This document shows positions 54,462-62,666 of a stretch of DNA of 64,000 bases, piece by piece. Made by a program: the position numbers and the translations under genes. The notes below the pieces were generated by a model. The model did no database searches and was not told where the DNA came from. It saw only the letters and a list, made by a program, of their open reading frames with translations. Positions within the stretch are counted from its first letter, which is position 1. The number at the start of each line of letters is the position of its first letter. Source of the DNA: UBA5859 sp041940025 (GTDB taxonomy: Bacteria > Pseudomonadota > Gammaproteobacteria > UBA5859); NCBI GenBank assembly GCA_041940025.1, contig JBGTSY010000002.1, forward strand, positions 1 through 64,000, given 5' to 3'.

Positions 54462-55255
54462 TCTTGACCCTCTTGATTTTTCTTCTCTGAGAGTGTTTTT
54501 GCCAGGTGTGCAAATTGTTGCAGAGTCAGATCCTCTGCTCGTGCTGTCGGTATTGTTCCAGATGCGGATATATCTTCTTCGGTTAACCACTGTTTTAAGG
54601 CATTGCGGATGGTTTTTCGACGGCTTTGAAAAGCAGACAGGACAATTTGAGAAAATTCCTCTCTATGCATTTGCGCTATGGGTTCAGATCTAGGATAAAA
54701 ACTCACAAATGCGGATGTGACCTTGGGCATTGGCTGAAAAGCTTCTGGTGGTATAAAAAACAGGATTTCCATATGCCAATCTGCCTGCATCATCATTGAT
54801 AAGCGGCCCATCTGCTTACTATTGGAGCGGGCGCACAATCTTTCGGCTACTTCTTTCTGCAACATAAAGAACATGTTTTTAATGTGATCTTGTTGTTTTG
54901 TGAGATGAAACAGCAACGGCGTTGAGATGTTGTAAGGTAAGTTGCCCACAATTGTCACCGGCTCGGTGATAGCTAATGAAGAGAGTTGAAAGTGCAATAT
55001 ATCCTGCTCAAATAAGTTCAGATCTCCATACGCTAGGGCTTCTGAACGCAGCTTCTGGATTAAATCTCGATCTTTTTCCACCGCATGAAGATAGCCTACT
55101 TTATCTAGTAGGGGGAATGTCAGCGCGCCCTGACCCGGGCCAATTTCTAAAATCTGTTGACATGATTCCAGCGGGATCGACGCTAAAATCTGTTTGATGA
55201 CATGATCATCCTGTAGAAAATTCTGACCGAACCTTTTCCTTGGACGGTGATTCAA
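54458..55255 (-). CDS. rsmA: 16S rRNA adenine dimethyltransferase (KsgA)
   Basis: Dimethylates A1518/A1519 of 16S rRNA. 265 residues: RKRFGQNFLQD start motif, ILEIGPGQGALTFPLL (SAM), GNLPYNISTPLLF with the catalytic N-L-P-Y, and the QSRRKTIRNALKQWL C-terminal domain. Starts with TTG at 55255, since the conserved N-terminus NHRPRKRFGQNFL begins there and no ATG is nearby. Normally follows pdxA; here the two are 7.4 kb apart. Confidence 0.95.
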   Translation of the reverse strand: MNHRPRKRFGQNFLQDDHVIKQILASIPLESCQQILEIGPGQGALTFPLLDKVGYLHAVEKDRDLIQKLRSEALAYGDLNLFEQDILHFQLSSLAITEPVTIVGNLPYNISTPLLFHLTKQQDHIKNMFFMLQKEVAERLCARSNSKQMGRLSMMMQADWHMEILFFIPPEAFQPMPKVTSAFVSFYPRSEPIAQMHREEFSQIVLSAFQSRRKTIRNALKQWLTEEDISASGTIPTARAEDLTLQQFAHLAKTLSEKKNQEGQE

Positions 55256-55607
55256 GGGTTTACCCTGCCATTATTCTGATTTTTCAAAGACTTAAAACGC
55301 TGCATATAAAATATATCCACTAAAAACACCCAGTTAGGACCATATAGGGTGCGATTACAACTCTCATCGATATTCGCATCGCTATTTCTTCGATGGAATC
55401 TATTGCTCGCTAAATCATATCATTTGTTTTGATATGTCATGCAGTGTCTATATAAGAAATTTTCCTTTTACTTCCAATACTTATTGGCTCCGTATATCCT
55501 TTATTGAATCCTATAGGGCTTGTTCAGTATGACTAATGAGTTCCATGAAGTTATCTTGAATACACATACTTACTAATTGGTTACGGAAGATTGGATACGT
55601 TTAGGGA
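55256..55607. promoter_or_regulatory. Leader region of the TIR-APAZ/Argonaute operon
   Basis: No gene. Holds an imperfect palindrome (CATATCA at 55416-55422, TGATATG at 55430-55436) and a 38-base segment at 55466-55503 that matches 59724-59761 in 29 positions. AGGGA lies directly before the ATG at 55608 (TTAGGGA-ATG), a very short spacing. Confidence 0.45.
55466..55503 (+). repeat. Island-specific 38-base element, copy 1
   Basis: Aligns without gaps to 59724-59761: shared bases include TTTT, CTTCCAAT, CTTA, GC, CC, TCCT and TA. It ends 104 bases before the TIR-APAZ start. Possible shared promoter or operator, or trace of a duplication. Confidence 0.5.
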
Positions 55608-56993
55608 ATGGAACAGGAGACCCCCGACATTACACGAGAAACTGTTTTTATCAGTAAAGCGACACCGGAAGACGACGAGTTTGTGCTCTGGCTGGCTCCT
55701 CGGCTTGAAGCTGCTGGTTATAAGGTCTTTGCGGATATTCTAGCGCTAGAACCCGGTGACCGCTGGAGAAAAGAAGTTACAGGCACACTGCAGAATAAAT
55801 CAATCAAAATGCTACTTTGCTGCCGTGATTCTACTTTGGCAAAAAATGGTGTTCAGGAAGAAATCGGTATTGCGGAAGACCTAGTCAAAGAACTGAAAGA
55901 TCCCCGTTTTATCATTCCTTTACGTATTGAGCCTTATAAGAAGCTTTTTGGAATCGGTGAGCTGCAGTATGTTGATTTTGTTGGAAGCTGGGCCAAAGGA
56001 CTTCGTGATCTGTTAGATGCTCTAGAGAAACAGAACGTACCCTGTGCAAAGGAAAAAATTACGATCAACCCGAACTGGGAGGCCTACAAGAAACGTCTAG
56101 CCATCAAGGTTGAAGATGCTCCTGAAAACCTAACATTGAACTGGCTTCGGATTGCTGAAGTCCCTGATGCTGTCAGGTATTACTCTCCTTCGGGTGCGAT
56201 TGATCACGGGCTTATGGCCAATGCATGTAAAACAGCTCCGTACCCAGCCGAAGTCTATTTACGTGGTTTTTTCTCATTCGCTCTACCCGAAGAGATCAAA
56301 GACAGTTTCGCTCATGTTGGTAAGTTCATGGTTCATTCTGAATATGAACTGATGACGCTTCTTGATAACGGAAGTAAATCACCAGATATCCGACCTCGCG
56401 AGGCAAAGAATCTCTTATCATCGATGTTTCGCCAGGGTTGGGAGCAGTTCTGCCGAGAGAAGGGATTATTCGAATATGCTTTTTCGAAACAACTGGCTTT
56501 TCATGTGAGTAAGGACCAGCTCCCGCTTGGCAGGCGAGTTTCTTGGGGACGACAGGGTCAGCGTCGTAATTCTATGTTGCGTAATATCTCGCGAGGAAAA
56601 GTGTGGCAATACGGAGTTTCGGCCTCACCATCTTTTTGGCCGTATCCACATTTCAAACTCAAGTCACGCGTTCTATTTGCAGAGCTTTCTGGAAAAGAAG
56701 TCGGGAATGTTTTCAACGATACCGATCAGCAGCACAGGCTGAGGCGAAGCATTTGTAGTGGCTGGCGTAATAAAGCGTGGCATGGTCGATTAATGGCATT
56801 CCTAGAGCTTTTATCCGATGAATCTTCCATGATTGATATTCCGTTTTCTGGTACTGCACGGTTGAGACTGGATGCTAATCCGATGACCTTAGTATCTCCG
56901 GTTACAACTGTATTATCAGATGAAATGGATGATGAGGCAGAAGAGCAGGATGCTTCAACTCTTGGGAACTATTTGATCGAGGAAAATGATTGA
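55608..56993 (+). CDS. TIR-APAZ effector of a SPARTA (short Argonaute) system
   Basis: 461 residues. N-terminal TIR domain (about 10-145): TVFISKATPEDDEFVLWLAP, AAGYKVFADI, GDRWRKEV, MLLCCRDSTLAKNGVQEEIG with Glu85 in the position of the NAD-cleaving Glu, and FIIPLRIEPY. The rest (about 150-440) fits the APAZ region that replaces the Argonaute N domain, judged from the partner gene and length, since APAZ has no short motif. In known SPARTA systems guide-bound Argonaute that finds target DNA activates the TIR NADase, depleting NAD(P) and killing or arresting infected cells. Stop TGA overlaps the ATG of the Argonaute by one base (TGATG). Confidence 0.88.
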   Translation: MEQETPDITRETVFISKATPEDDEFVLWLAPRLEAAGYKVFADILALEPGDRWRKEVTGTLQNKSIKMLLCCRDSTLAKNGVQEEIGIAEDLVKELKDPRFIIPLRIEPYKKLFGIGELQYVDFVGSWAKGLRDLLDALEKQNVPCAKEKITINPNWEAYKKRLAIKVEDAPENLTLNWLRIAEVPDAVRYYSPSGAIDHGLMANACKTAPYPAEVYLRGFFSFALPEEIKDSFAHVGKFMVHSEYELMTLLDNGSKSPDIRPREAKNLLSSMFRQGWEQFCREKGLFEYAFSKQLAFHVSKDQLPLGRRVSWGRQGQRRNSMLRNISRGKVWQYGVSASPSFWPYPHFKLKSRVLFAELSGKEVGNVFNDTDQQHRLRRSICSGWRNKAWHGRLMAFLELLSDESSMIDIPFSGTARLRLDANPMTLVSPVTTVLSDEMDDEAEEQDASTLGNYLIEEND

Positions 56994-58546
56994 TGAAGTT
57001 ACCTGAGCCATCTCTAGAGGTTGTATATATTTCGGAACCGGGGTTGTCCTTTGGCTATGGTCAGATCTCGGATCATCCTAAAGACGGCCTTTTTCTCTAC
57101 GGACCACATGCTGGGCCCGTGCGTTCAAAAGAAATTTCGATTGGTGTCATTGGCACAAAAGATGGGCTTTCCTTTTTTAGGAATTGGTCTATTAAGCTTG
57201 GCGGTTTTGTCTCTGTTCCACCACGGGGGAAGAGAGAAAAGGAAAACCGCCTTCATCTTTCCAACTTTCCAGGGATGGAAGAAGCGTTTAACCTTTTGAT
57301 CAGCCCTGGAGAATTTGTCGAGCAAACTATTGATCCTGTAGAACTTGATGCCGCCACGAAAATATTGAATCAGCATGAGGCTGTCCGTAAAGCAGTTGAT
57401 GTGTACATTCAAGAAATAGAGCGCCACGACAACAATGAAGAGAAGACAGTCGATGTGTGGATTTTCATCCTGCCAGAACTTGTTTTCGAACGCTGTAAAC
57501 CGTTGTCCCGACGTTCAGGAATCGAACTGAAAAAAGGTGATTTCAGTAAAAAGCAGAAGACACGATCAGCTCTGCCGTTATTCGAAGGTGTTATCGATCA
57601 GAGTGATGAGGATATTTTCGAGGATGTCCCAGATTTCCATCGGCAGGTTAAGGCAAGACTTCTCAAACTAGGTCATACCTCTCAGATTATTCGTGAAACA
57701 ACACTTGCGCCAGACAAGTTCCTGAACAAAGCAGGTTATCCTTTGCGTCCAGTTCAGGAGCCAGCGACCGTAGCCTGGAATATTGCAACTGGTCTTTATT
57801 ACAAGACACAAGCGTCTCCGCCTTGGAAACTGGCCAATGTACGGCCAGGTGTCTGCTATATAGGATTGGTCTTTAAGCAGATTCCTAACGATCCAAAAGA
57901 GCATGCGTGTTGCGCTGCGCAGATGTTCCTCAACGAAGGAGATGCTGTGGTATTTCGTGGAGCTAATGGCCCCTGGAAAACAGGAGACTATGAATATCAC
58001 TTAAAGGAACCGGAAGCTAGGAATCTGGTTGGCAAGGTACTGGAAACATTTGAAAATAAGCATGGTACTCCACCAAAGGAACTGTTCATTCATGGTCGAA
58101 CAACCTTCAATGATGATGAATGGAGGGCCTTTACAGAAGCTGCACCCGAAGGCACAAATGTTATAGCGGTTAGGATTAAGACAACAACGGGGGATATAAA
58201 GTTATTCCGTGACGGCGACTATCCTGTACTACGTGGTACTGCTGTATTGCTCGATGAGCGTAATGCGTATCTTTGGACGAACGGGTTTGTGCCGCGACTT
58301 GATACATATATTGGTCCGGAAACACCTAACCCACTCTGGATAACCATCTTACGTAGTACTGGAGATCTTCCTGATATAAGAGCTGTGCTGAAGGATATAA
58401 TGGGCCTAACCAAGATCAATTATAATGCTTGTAATTATAGTGACGGTTTGCCGGTTACAGTTCGATTTGCAAATAAGGTCGGCGATGTACTGACGATGGG
58501 TTCAGCAAAAGATTCAGAAAAGCAGCCGCTCAAGTTTTACGTCTGA
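56993..58546 (+). CDS. Short prokaryotic Argonaute (MID-PIWI) of a SPARTA system
   Basis: 517 residues from the ATG at 56993; a TTG one codon earlier is also possible (GAGGA upstream). Composed of MID and PIWI only, as in short pAgos. Recognisable PIWI stretches: KLANVRPGVCYIGLVFKQ (about 280-298), ELFIHGRTTFNDDEWRAF (about 362-380), KLFRDGDYPVLRGTAV (near 405) and GLPVTVRFANKVGDVLTMG (near 490). In the first, where slicing Argonautes have a catalytic Asp after I-G, this has Leu; the final HxxK-like position is RFANK. So it is predicted not to cut nucleic acid but to sense targets for the upstream TIR-APAZ partner. Confidence 0.88.
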   Translation: MKLPEPSLEVVYISEPGLSFGYGQISDHPKDGLFLYGPHAGPVRSKEISIGVIGTKDGLSFFRNWSIKLGGFVSVPPRGKREKENRLHLSNFPGMEEAFNLLISPGEFVEQTIDPVELDAATKILNQHEAVRKAVDVYIQEIERHDNNEEKTVDVWIFILPELVFERCKPLSRRSGIELKKGDFSKKQKTRSALPLFEGVIDQSDEDIFEDVPDFHRQVKARLLKLGHTSQIIRETTLAPDKFLNKAGYPLRPVQEPATVAWNIATGLYYKTQASPPWKLANVRPGVCYIGLVFKQIPNDPKEHACCAAQMFLNEGDAVVFRGANGPWKTGDYEYHLKEPEARNLVGKVLETFENKHGTPPKELFIHGRTTFNDDEWRAFTEAAPEGTNVIAVRIKTTTGDIKLFRDGDYPVLRGTAVLLDERNAYLWTNGFVPRLDTYIGPETPNPLWITILRSTGDLPDIRAVLKDIMGLTKINYNACNYSDGLPVTVRFANKVGDVLTMGSAKDSEKQPLKFYV

Positions 58547-58590
58547 TTGTGTCAGCGTGCTGAATTTTGCCTCACAAATTTAATAGAATT

Positions 58591-59646
58591 CTAAGAGGTG
58601 GGGTGAATATCGATATTTAGATTAGGGAACATCTTTGCCAAAGAATCGACTGCCTCTAATGACCTTCTGCCCCACTGGTTAGTCAGGACGTAGGTCTTAT
58701 CATCAAAGTGGAACACTTCCCCCTCACTGCAGAAGAATCGCTTCGCGCGAGGAATTGCGCCTCCCACATCATCTTTCATGATCTGTTCATAAACCTGTCC
58801 TGCATTCAGGTTGCCCTCAAATATTTCGAAGAGCTGTTTTTTTCTCCATGGGATGGCTTCTATAACCTGCTGTGGTGTGCCGCCATTTTTCAAGACTCCT
58901 GAAATCAGCTGGAACATCATCCAGCGCTTACTCTGAGCTGGATATTCCTTCCCGGCAATGCTGACATCATATTTTGTGAAGTCTCGGGCACTTTTTCTGG
59001 ATTCCCGCTCCTTTTGCTTCTTCTCACGAATACGGACCTGGTAATCTGCAACCTCAGGGATTGGTATCACTGTCTGTACATCGATAAATGTTTGGCCATC
59101 ACTAGTATAGGGGTGCATACGCACACAGCGGATATCTAGGCCGAAATCATTAAGCCACATCACTGATGTTGTTAGCTCTTTAGAAAACTCAGCAGAGGCG
59201 AGGACAATTTTAACCTCCTGACCGAACTGCTCTTCATCAGGCTCATTCCAATCTAGGAATTCCAGAAGGCTTTCAGTCGGATCCTGCTCAATGTTGTTAT
59301 CGTTGAGATATCGCTCGTAGATTGTCACAAGCTTGTCGAAAGTTAAGGTTGAGATCATCGCGGCATATCGAATGGCTTGCAGTTCCATATGCCCGCCATC
59401 TTCAGTGCGTTTGAGTTCGATCACAACCAGGTTGGCACCTTTATCAATCCCTAATAGATCTATGCGCCGCCTGCTGTCTTCCCATTCGCCGAATTCTTCA
59501 GCCACGATCAATGTATCTGGGGAGATCACATCGATTTGGGCCTTCAGCAGGGTTTGGAGGTCATGTCGCTCCCGCAGGCCTTGTTGTGCAAACGTTGTCC
59601 GTTCGATCGGGGTAATCTTGTTATTGTCGATGCGGTAAATTGGCAT
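58591..59646 (-). CDS. PD-(D/E)XK-type nuclease domain protein (NucS/DUF91-like N-terminus)
   Basis: 351 residues. N-terminal restriction-endonuclease-like core: LIVAEEFGEWEDSRRRIDLLGIDKGANLVVIELKR, with Asp in RRIDLLGID and E-x-K in VIELKR (about residues 58-80), and QAIRYAAMIS downstream. The C-terminal half (about 190-345) contains a positively charged helix (EKKQKERESRKSARDF) and a separate domain of unknown type. The pattern suggests a nuclease; substrate unknown. The only minus-strand gene of the island, converging on the Argonaute gene; AGGA precedes the ATG. Confidence 0.8.
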   Translation of the reverse strand: MPIYRIDNNKITPIERTTFAQQGLRERHDLQTLLKAQIDVISPDTLIVAEEFGEWEDSRRRIDLLGIDKGANLVVIELKRTEDGGHMELQAIRYAAMISTLTFDKLVTIYERYLNDNNIEQDPTESLLEFLDWNEPDEEQFGQEVKIVLASAEFSKELTTSVMWLNDFGLDIRCVRMHPYTSDGQTFIDVQTVIPIPEVADYQVRIREKKQKERESRKSARDFTKYDVSIAGKEYPAQSKRWMMFQLISGVLKNGGTPQQVIEAIPWRKKQLFEIFEGNLNAGQVYEQIMKDDVGGAIPRAKRFFCSEGEVFHFDDKTYVLTNQWGRRSLEAVDSLAKMFPNLNIDIHPTS

Positions 59647-59723
59647 GCGGGATTCCTGTCATTCGATTGTTTTCTTGTGAGAAATCAAATGTATAGAAAT
59701 ATTTGACCTCTGGTTACTCATTA

Positions 59724-59761
59724 TTTTGCTTCCAATGCTTAATAGCACCCCATGTCCTATA
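59724..59761 (+). repeat. Island-specific 38-base element, copy 2
   Basis: Second copy of the 55466-55503 segment, 29 of 38 bases identical without gaps. Ends 133 bases before the start of the three-gene run. Lies between the divergent nuclease gene and that run, so it may act on either. Confidence 0.5.
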
Positions 59762-59894
59762 ATCTATGCGTAACAAAAGTGAATCTCCAATGATTATAAT
59801 GACTTAGATGGGATCTTTATACCACTTATGCTATTTTGTAATTCGACCGGATTGATCAATTGATAACGACATATTTAAGATCTTAGGGAACGAT

Positions 59895-60215
59895 ATGGTT
59901 AAACCAGGGGACATAGAAATAGCTTTTCATGAGCGAATGAGCCAGATATACGAACAAGCAAAAACTGAGTGCAATTATACGGCAACCAGATTTATGCAAA
60001 TGGTAAACGCTGAGGGAGGGCTTCAGGCCGCAAAGAAATTGTTAACCTCTGGTGGATATTCGGAAGGATTGACACGGTTATGGGAGGCGAAGAGGCTCGA
60101 TATATCCATGGAAGCAACAATCCTCCAGGAGCCTTGGAGTCAGTTGTTTACCGACGAAGAGCTTTCTGTTGCTAGAAAAAGATTAGAAGAGCTAGGTTAT
60201 TCAGAGAATGGATGA
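59895..60215 (+). CDS. Hypothetical protein, first gene of an unrecognised three-gene run
   Basis: 106 residues, all-helical in appearance, no signal or membrane segment. The C-terminal 75 residues (YTATRFMQMVNAEGGLQAAK to ARKRLEELGY) resemble the end of the next protein: both have an (R/F)-x-QM helix, a G-Y segment about 25 residues later, then (L/F)-x-x-E-x-x-(I/V)L-x-x-P and LF-(T/S)-DE. AGGGA lies 6 bases before the ATG. Related uncharacterised proteins, in my recollection, occur near restriction-modification and other mobile loci; no activity is known to me. Confidence 0.75.
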   Translation: MVKPGDIEIAFHERMSQIYEQAKTECNYTATRFMQMVNAEGGLQAAKKLLTSGGYSEGLTRLWEAKRLDISMEATILQEPWSQLFTDEELSVARKRLEELGYSENG

Positions 60216-60627
60216 GCGAGTAAAAAAACTAAAAACTCCAGAAGACTGTGAGATATTTGCAAGGAACGCCTTGAATAAAAATCGCCCGGACTTGGCAACT
60301 GAGGCCAAACGACGAGCGGTTGAATTACGAGCTGAATATTATGGAGCGAAATCCAAAGCCGAGAATGAAGCACTACAGGCGATCTATGCTTATGAGGAAG
60401 TGCTAACCAAAAAGAACGGGAAGAAAACCAAGGCATCAAGAACATGGCAAATGATTAAACGCCACGGAATTATTGAGGCAGTAGAACGAGCGGTTAATCG
60501 TGATACTGAAACCCAAGGATATACCGCTTTGGTGGAAATGGGCCTAGAAGATTTCGCATTCGAAGCGGTAGTTCTCAGATATCCAGATTTGTTTAGTGAT
60601 GAGGCAATAGAAAAATCAAAGGCCTGA
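60208..60627 (+). CDS. Hypothetical protein related to the preceding one
   Basis: 139 residues. N-terminal helical part (TPEDCEIFARNALNKNRPDLAT) followed by the domain shared with the upstream gene: KASRTWQMIKRHGIIEAVER, TQGYTALVEMGLEDFAFEAVVLRYPDLFSDEAIE in key residues W-Q-M, G-Y, F-E-x-x-x-L-x-x-P, L-F-S-D-E. Starts inside the previous gene (8-base overlap), so the two are translationally coupled and probably act together. Confidence 0.78.
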   Translation: MDERVKKLKTPEDCEIFARNALNKNRPDLATEAKRRAVELRAEYYGAKSKAENEALQAIYAYEEVLTKKNGKKTKASRTWQMIKRHGIIEAVERAVNRDTETQGYTALVEMGLEDFAFEAVVLRYPDLFSDEAIEKSKA

Positions 60628-60635
60628 CTAACAGA

Positions 60636-61247
60636 GTGGAAAAATTCTTAGCGCAGATATTTCCCCACTTGGGTTCTTTCATTCTCCTGCCTGCACAAGA
60701 TGCGTTACACCAGGTAACTACGTTTCTTGATGATGCCAGAGTAAAAGTGTCGAAAAAAATATACGGTAACGACTCTCTTTATTCAGCATATTTGAGAATT
60801 CCTTCATTTCCGGTTCGTGTGATTCAAGAGTCTAGTTCAGCTGACCAGATTATCTCTGTGGCACTAGAGATGAGAAGCGATTTCAAAGATCTCAGAGAGT
60901 GGCTAAAGATTTTTCAGAACTCGATATCAGATGAAGATACGCAAGAGCTTCTGAAGAAAAGAAGAGAGCTAGATTCGGTGGCGGTATATGTAAGCACTAA
61001 GCTTGGACTAACCGACAGCAAGTCCTCTTCTTCACTGGAGGCAGGAATAGGGATATTTAAGTTGTCGATAGGAATAGGGGATCCAATTAATTATTTGAAA
61101 AACCAATTTGGTGTAAGAGCTACACTGAATAAGCTCATTTTCGGGTCTAGCGGGAAAAAAGAATTAGAAAAATACATCGGTATGTTCGACGCAAAGGGCA
61201 CGTCCATTGGGTATGATATTCAGCGCTACTTTAGTAGCAATGCTTGA
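60636..61247 (+). CDS. Hypothetical protein, third gene of the run
   Basis: 203 residues from a GTG 8 bases after the previous stop, without a clear ribosome binding site. No recognisable domain: a helical N-terminus (FLAQIFPHLGSFILLPAQDALHQVTTFL), a charged middle (DEDTQELLKKRRELDS) and GIGIFKLSIGIGDPINYL near residue 150. Not a membrane protein by eye, despite two mildly hydrophobic patches. Close spacing suggests it belongs to the same operon. Confidence 0.65.
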   Translation: MEKFLAQIFPHLGSFILLPAQDALHQVTTFLDDARVKVSKKIYGNDSLYSAYLRIPSFPVRVIQESSSADQIISVALEMRSDFKDLREWLKIFQNSISDEDTQELLKKRRELDSVAVYVSTKLGLTDSKSSSSLEAGIGIFKLSIGIGDPINYLKNQFGVRATLNKLIFGSSGKKELEKYIGMFDAKGTSIGYDIQRYFSSNA

Positions 61248-61344
61248 TCTCAATATCCAGTAAGCTTCAAAAACTTCATTATCTGATTACGTCCAAGATA
61301 AAGTACTCCCCTCCAATGTTAATCGACACGGCAAAGGGGGGAGT

Positions 61345-62520
61345 ATGTCAAAAAACGCACATTTTATTTCTAGAAAGGAGCTCTATGAGTTAGTTTGGCA
61401 GGAGCCACGAACACATTTGGCTAAACGCTTTGGTATTTCCGATGTCGCAATAGGGAAGGCGTGTCGGAAGGCTGGAATACCAACGCCACCAGCAGGCTTC
61501 TGGGCTAGAAAGAAGGCTGGTAAGACAGTTAGAAGAATGCCGTTACCACCTAGGGCGCCAGGTGTTAATGATGAGATCAAACTGGGTGGATCAAGGTATG
61601 ACTATGGGAGGCATCAGACCGATAAGGAAATCATGGAGCAGATACCGCAACCGCCGGTATTTGATGAGCCAATAGAAAATGTTCGAAAACGAATCAAGAA
61701 GCAGTTAGGGAAAGTGGCTCAGCCCAGGTCACTTAAGGATGCACACAGACTGATTTCTAGCCTTTTAGAGCAGGATGAGCAAAGACGAATAAAAGCAGCG
61801 AATACCCGTTATGTCTTTTCCTGGGATGAGCCATATTTTGATTCGCCCGCTGAAAAACGACGTCTCAGAATCCTATCTGGTCTTTTCAAGGCGGTTGCTA
61901 AATGCGGAGCAAAGCCTTCAGTTAGCAAAGATGCAAAAGACGTTAGCGTTACGGTAGGGGACGAGCATGTTCATTTAGAACTTGAGGTGATTGATGAGGG
62001 ACGAAGGGGCAAGAAGCAGCAGGGCCGCCCCCAGGATAGGTTTCGGTTCACCATAAAAGAGGGGTGGCGTAGTAAAGAACAAGATCAGTTGGTCTGGGAA
62101 GATAGCGGGGACGAAAAGATAGAGGCAATGCTTCGAGATATTGCCGAAGAGGTGGTTTTGGCTGGTGAACGTCACTATCGGGCTCAAAAAGAGTATCGAT
62201 ATGAGTGGACGCTAGAGCGGAAACAAGAGCTCGAAGAGAAAGAAAGACAGCGAATCGAGACGGAAGCTAGGTTGGAGCGTGAAAGGCTGGAAAAGCTCAG
62301 GCAGGACCGCATTCAGCGTTTGTTAGATGAAGCGTCAGCGCATAGGCAAGCCTGTGATATTCGTGATTATATTGCTCGAGTTCTTGAGTTGACTGGTGAT
62401 TCGTCATCTTCAGATGAACAGCAGCAATTAATGGCGTGGGCTGAGTGGGCCAGAGTTCAGGCAGATGATCTTGATCCCATCGTTTCTGGGCGTTTTCAGG
62501 TAGATGGACTGCCAGAGTAA
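61345..62520 (+). CDS. Probable DNA-binding protein with N-terminal HTH-like domain and coiled coil
   Basis: 391 residues. The N-terminus ISRKELYELVWQEPRTHLAKRFGISDVAIGKACRKAGIPTPPAGFWARKKAGK is a helix-turn-helix-like segment (key residues: ELV-W, LAK-x-FG-x-SD, K-x-C-x-x-x-x-IP-x-P, GFWA) found in an uncharacterised family of accessory-region proteins. A middle alpha/beta part (about 100-280) and a long Glu/Arg-rich coiled coil (about 285-335) follow. Strong ribosome binding site GGGGGGAG directly before the ATG. DNA binding is inferred; the partner or target is unknown. Last plus-strand gene of the island. Confidence 0.78.
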   Translation: MSKNAHFISRKELYELVWQEPRTHLAKRFGISDVAIGKACRKAGIPTPPAGFWARKKAGKTVRRMPLPPRAPGVNDEIKLGGSRYDYGRHQTDKEIMEQIPQPPVFDEPIENVRKRIKKQLGKVAQPRSLKDAHRLISSLLEQDEQRRIKAANTRYVFSWDEPYFDSPAEKRRLRILSGLFKAVAKCGAKPSVSKDAKDVSVTVGDEHVHLELEVIDEGRRGKKQQGRPQDRFRFTIKEGWRSKEQDQLVWEDSGDEKIEAMLRDIAEEVVLAGERHYRAQKEYRYEWTLERKQELEEKERQRIETEARLERERLEKLRQDRIQRLLDEASAHRQACDIRDYIARVLELTGDSSSSDEQQQLMAWAEWARVQADDLDPIVSGRFQVDGLPE

Positions 62521-62666
62521 AACGGTCAGAATATCAATGAGATAGGTTTGTCGTTGGTGTCTAATAACTGTGCTCAAAAGTGGCAGCGCACATCTTATCC
62601 AACTCCCTAACCCGCTGAGTTACGTGGAAAATTCAGATAGGGGAAGGCTTCTGACCAAATCGTTTC

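Larger units (their letters stand above)
55256..62666. other. Accessory (defence-type) island inserted between rsmA and pdxA
   Basis: Canonical gammaproteobacterial order is surA-pdxA-rsmA-apaG-apaH. Here pdxA ends at 62667 and rsmA starts at 55255 on the same strand, with seven genes of mixed orientation between: TIR-APAZ, short Argonaute, PD-(D/E)XK nuclease (minus), three unrecognised proteins and an HTH/coiled-coil protein. No integrase, transposase or flanking direct repeat was found, so the entry mechanism is unknown. Limits are given as the ends of the flanking host genes. Confidence 0.75.

Noticed and set aside
61301..61330. Third copy of the 38-base element before the HTH gene
   Set aside because: Only a short, gapped match (TCCAATG, TTAAT); too weak to count.
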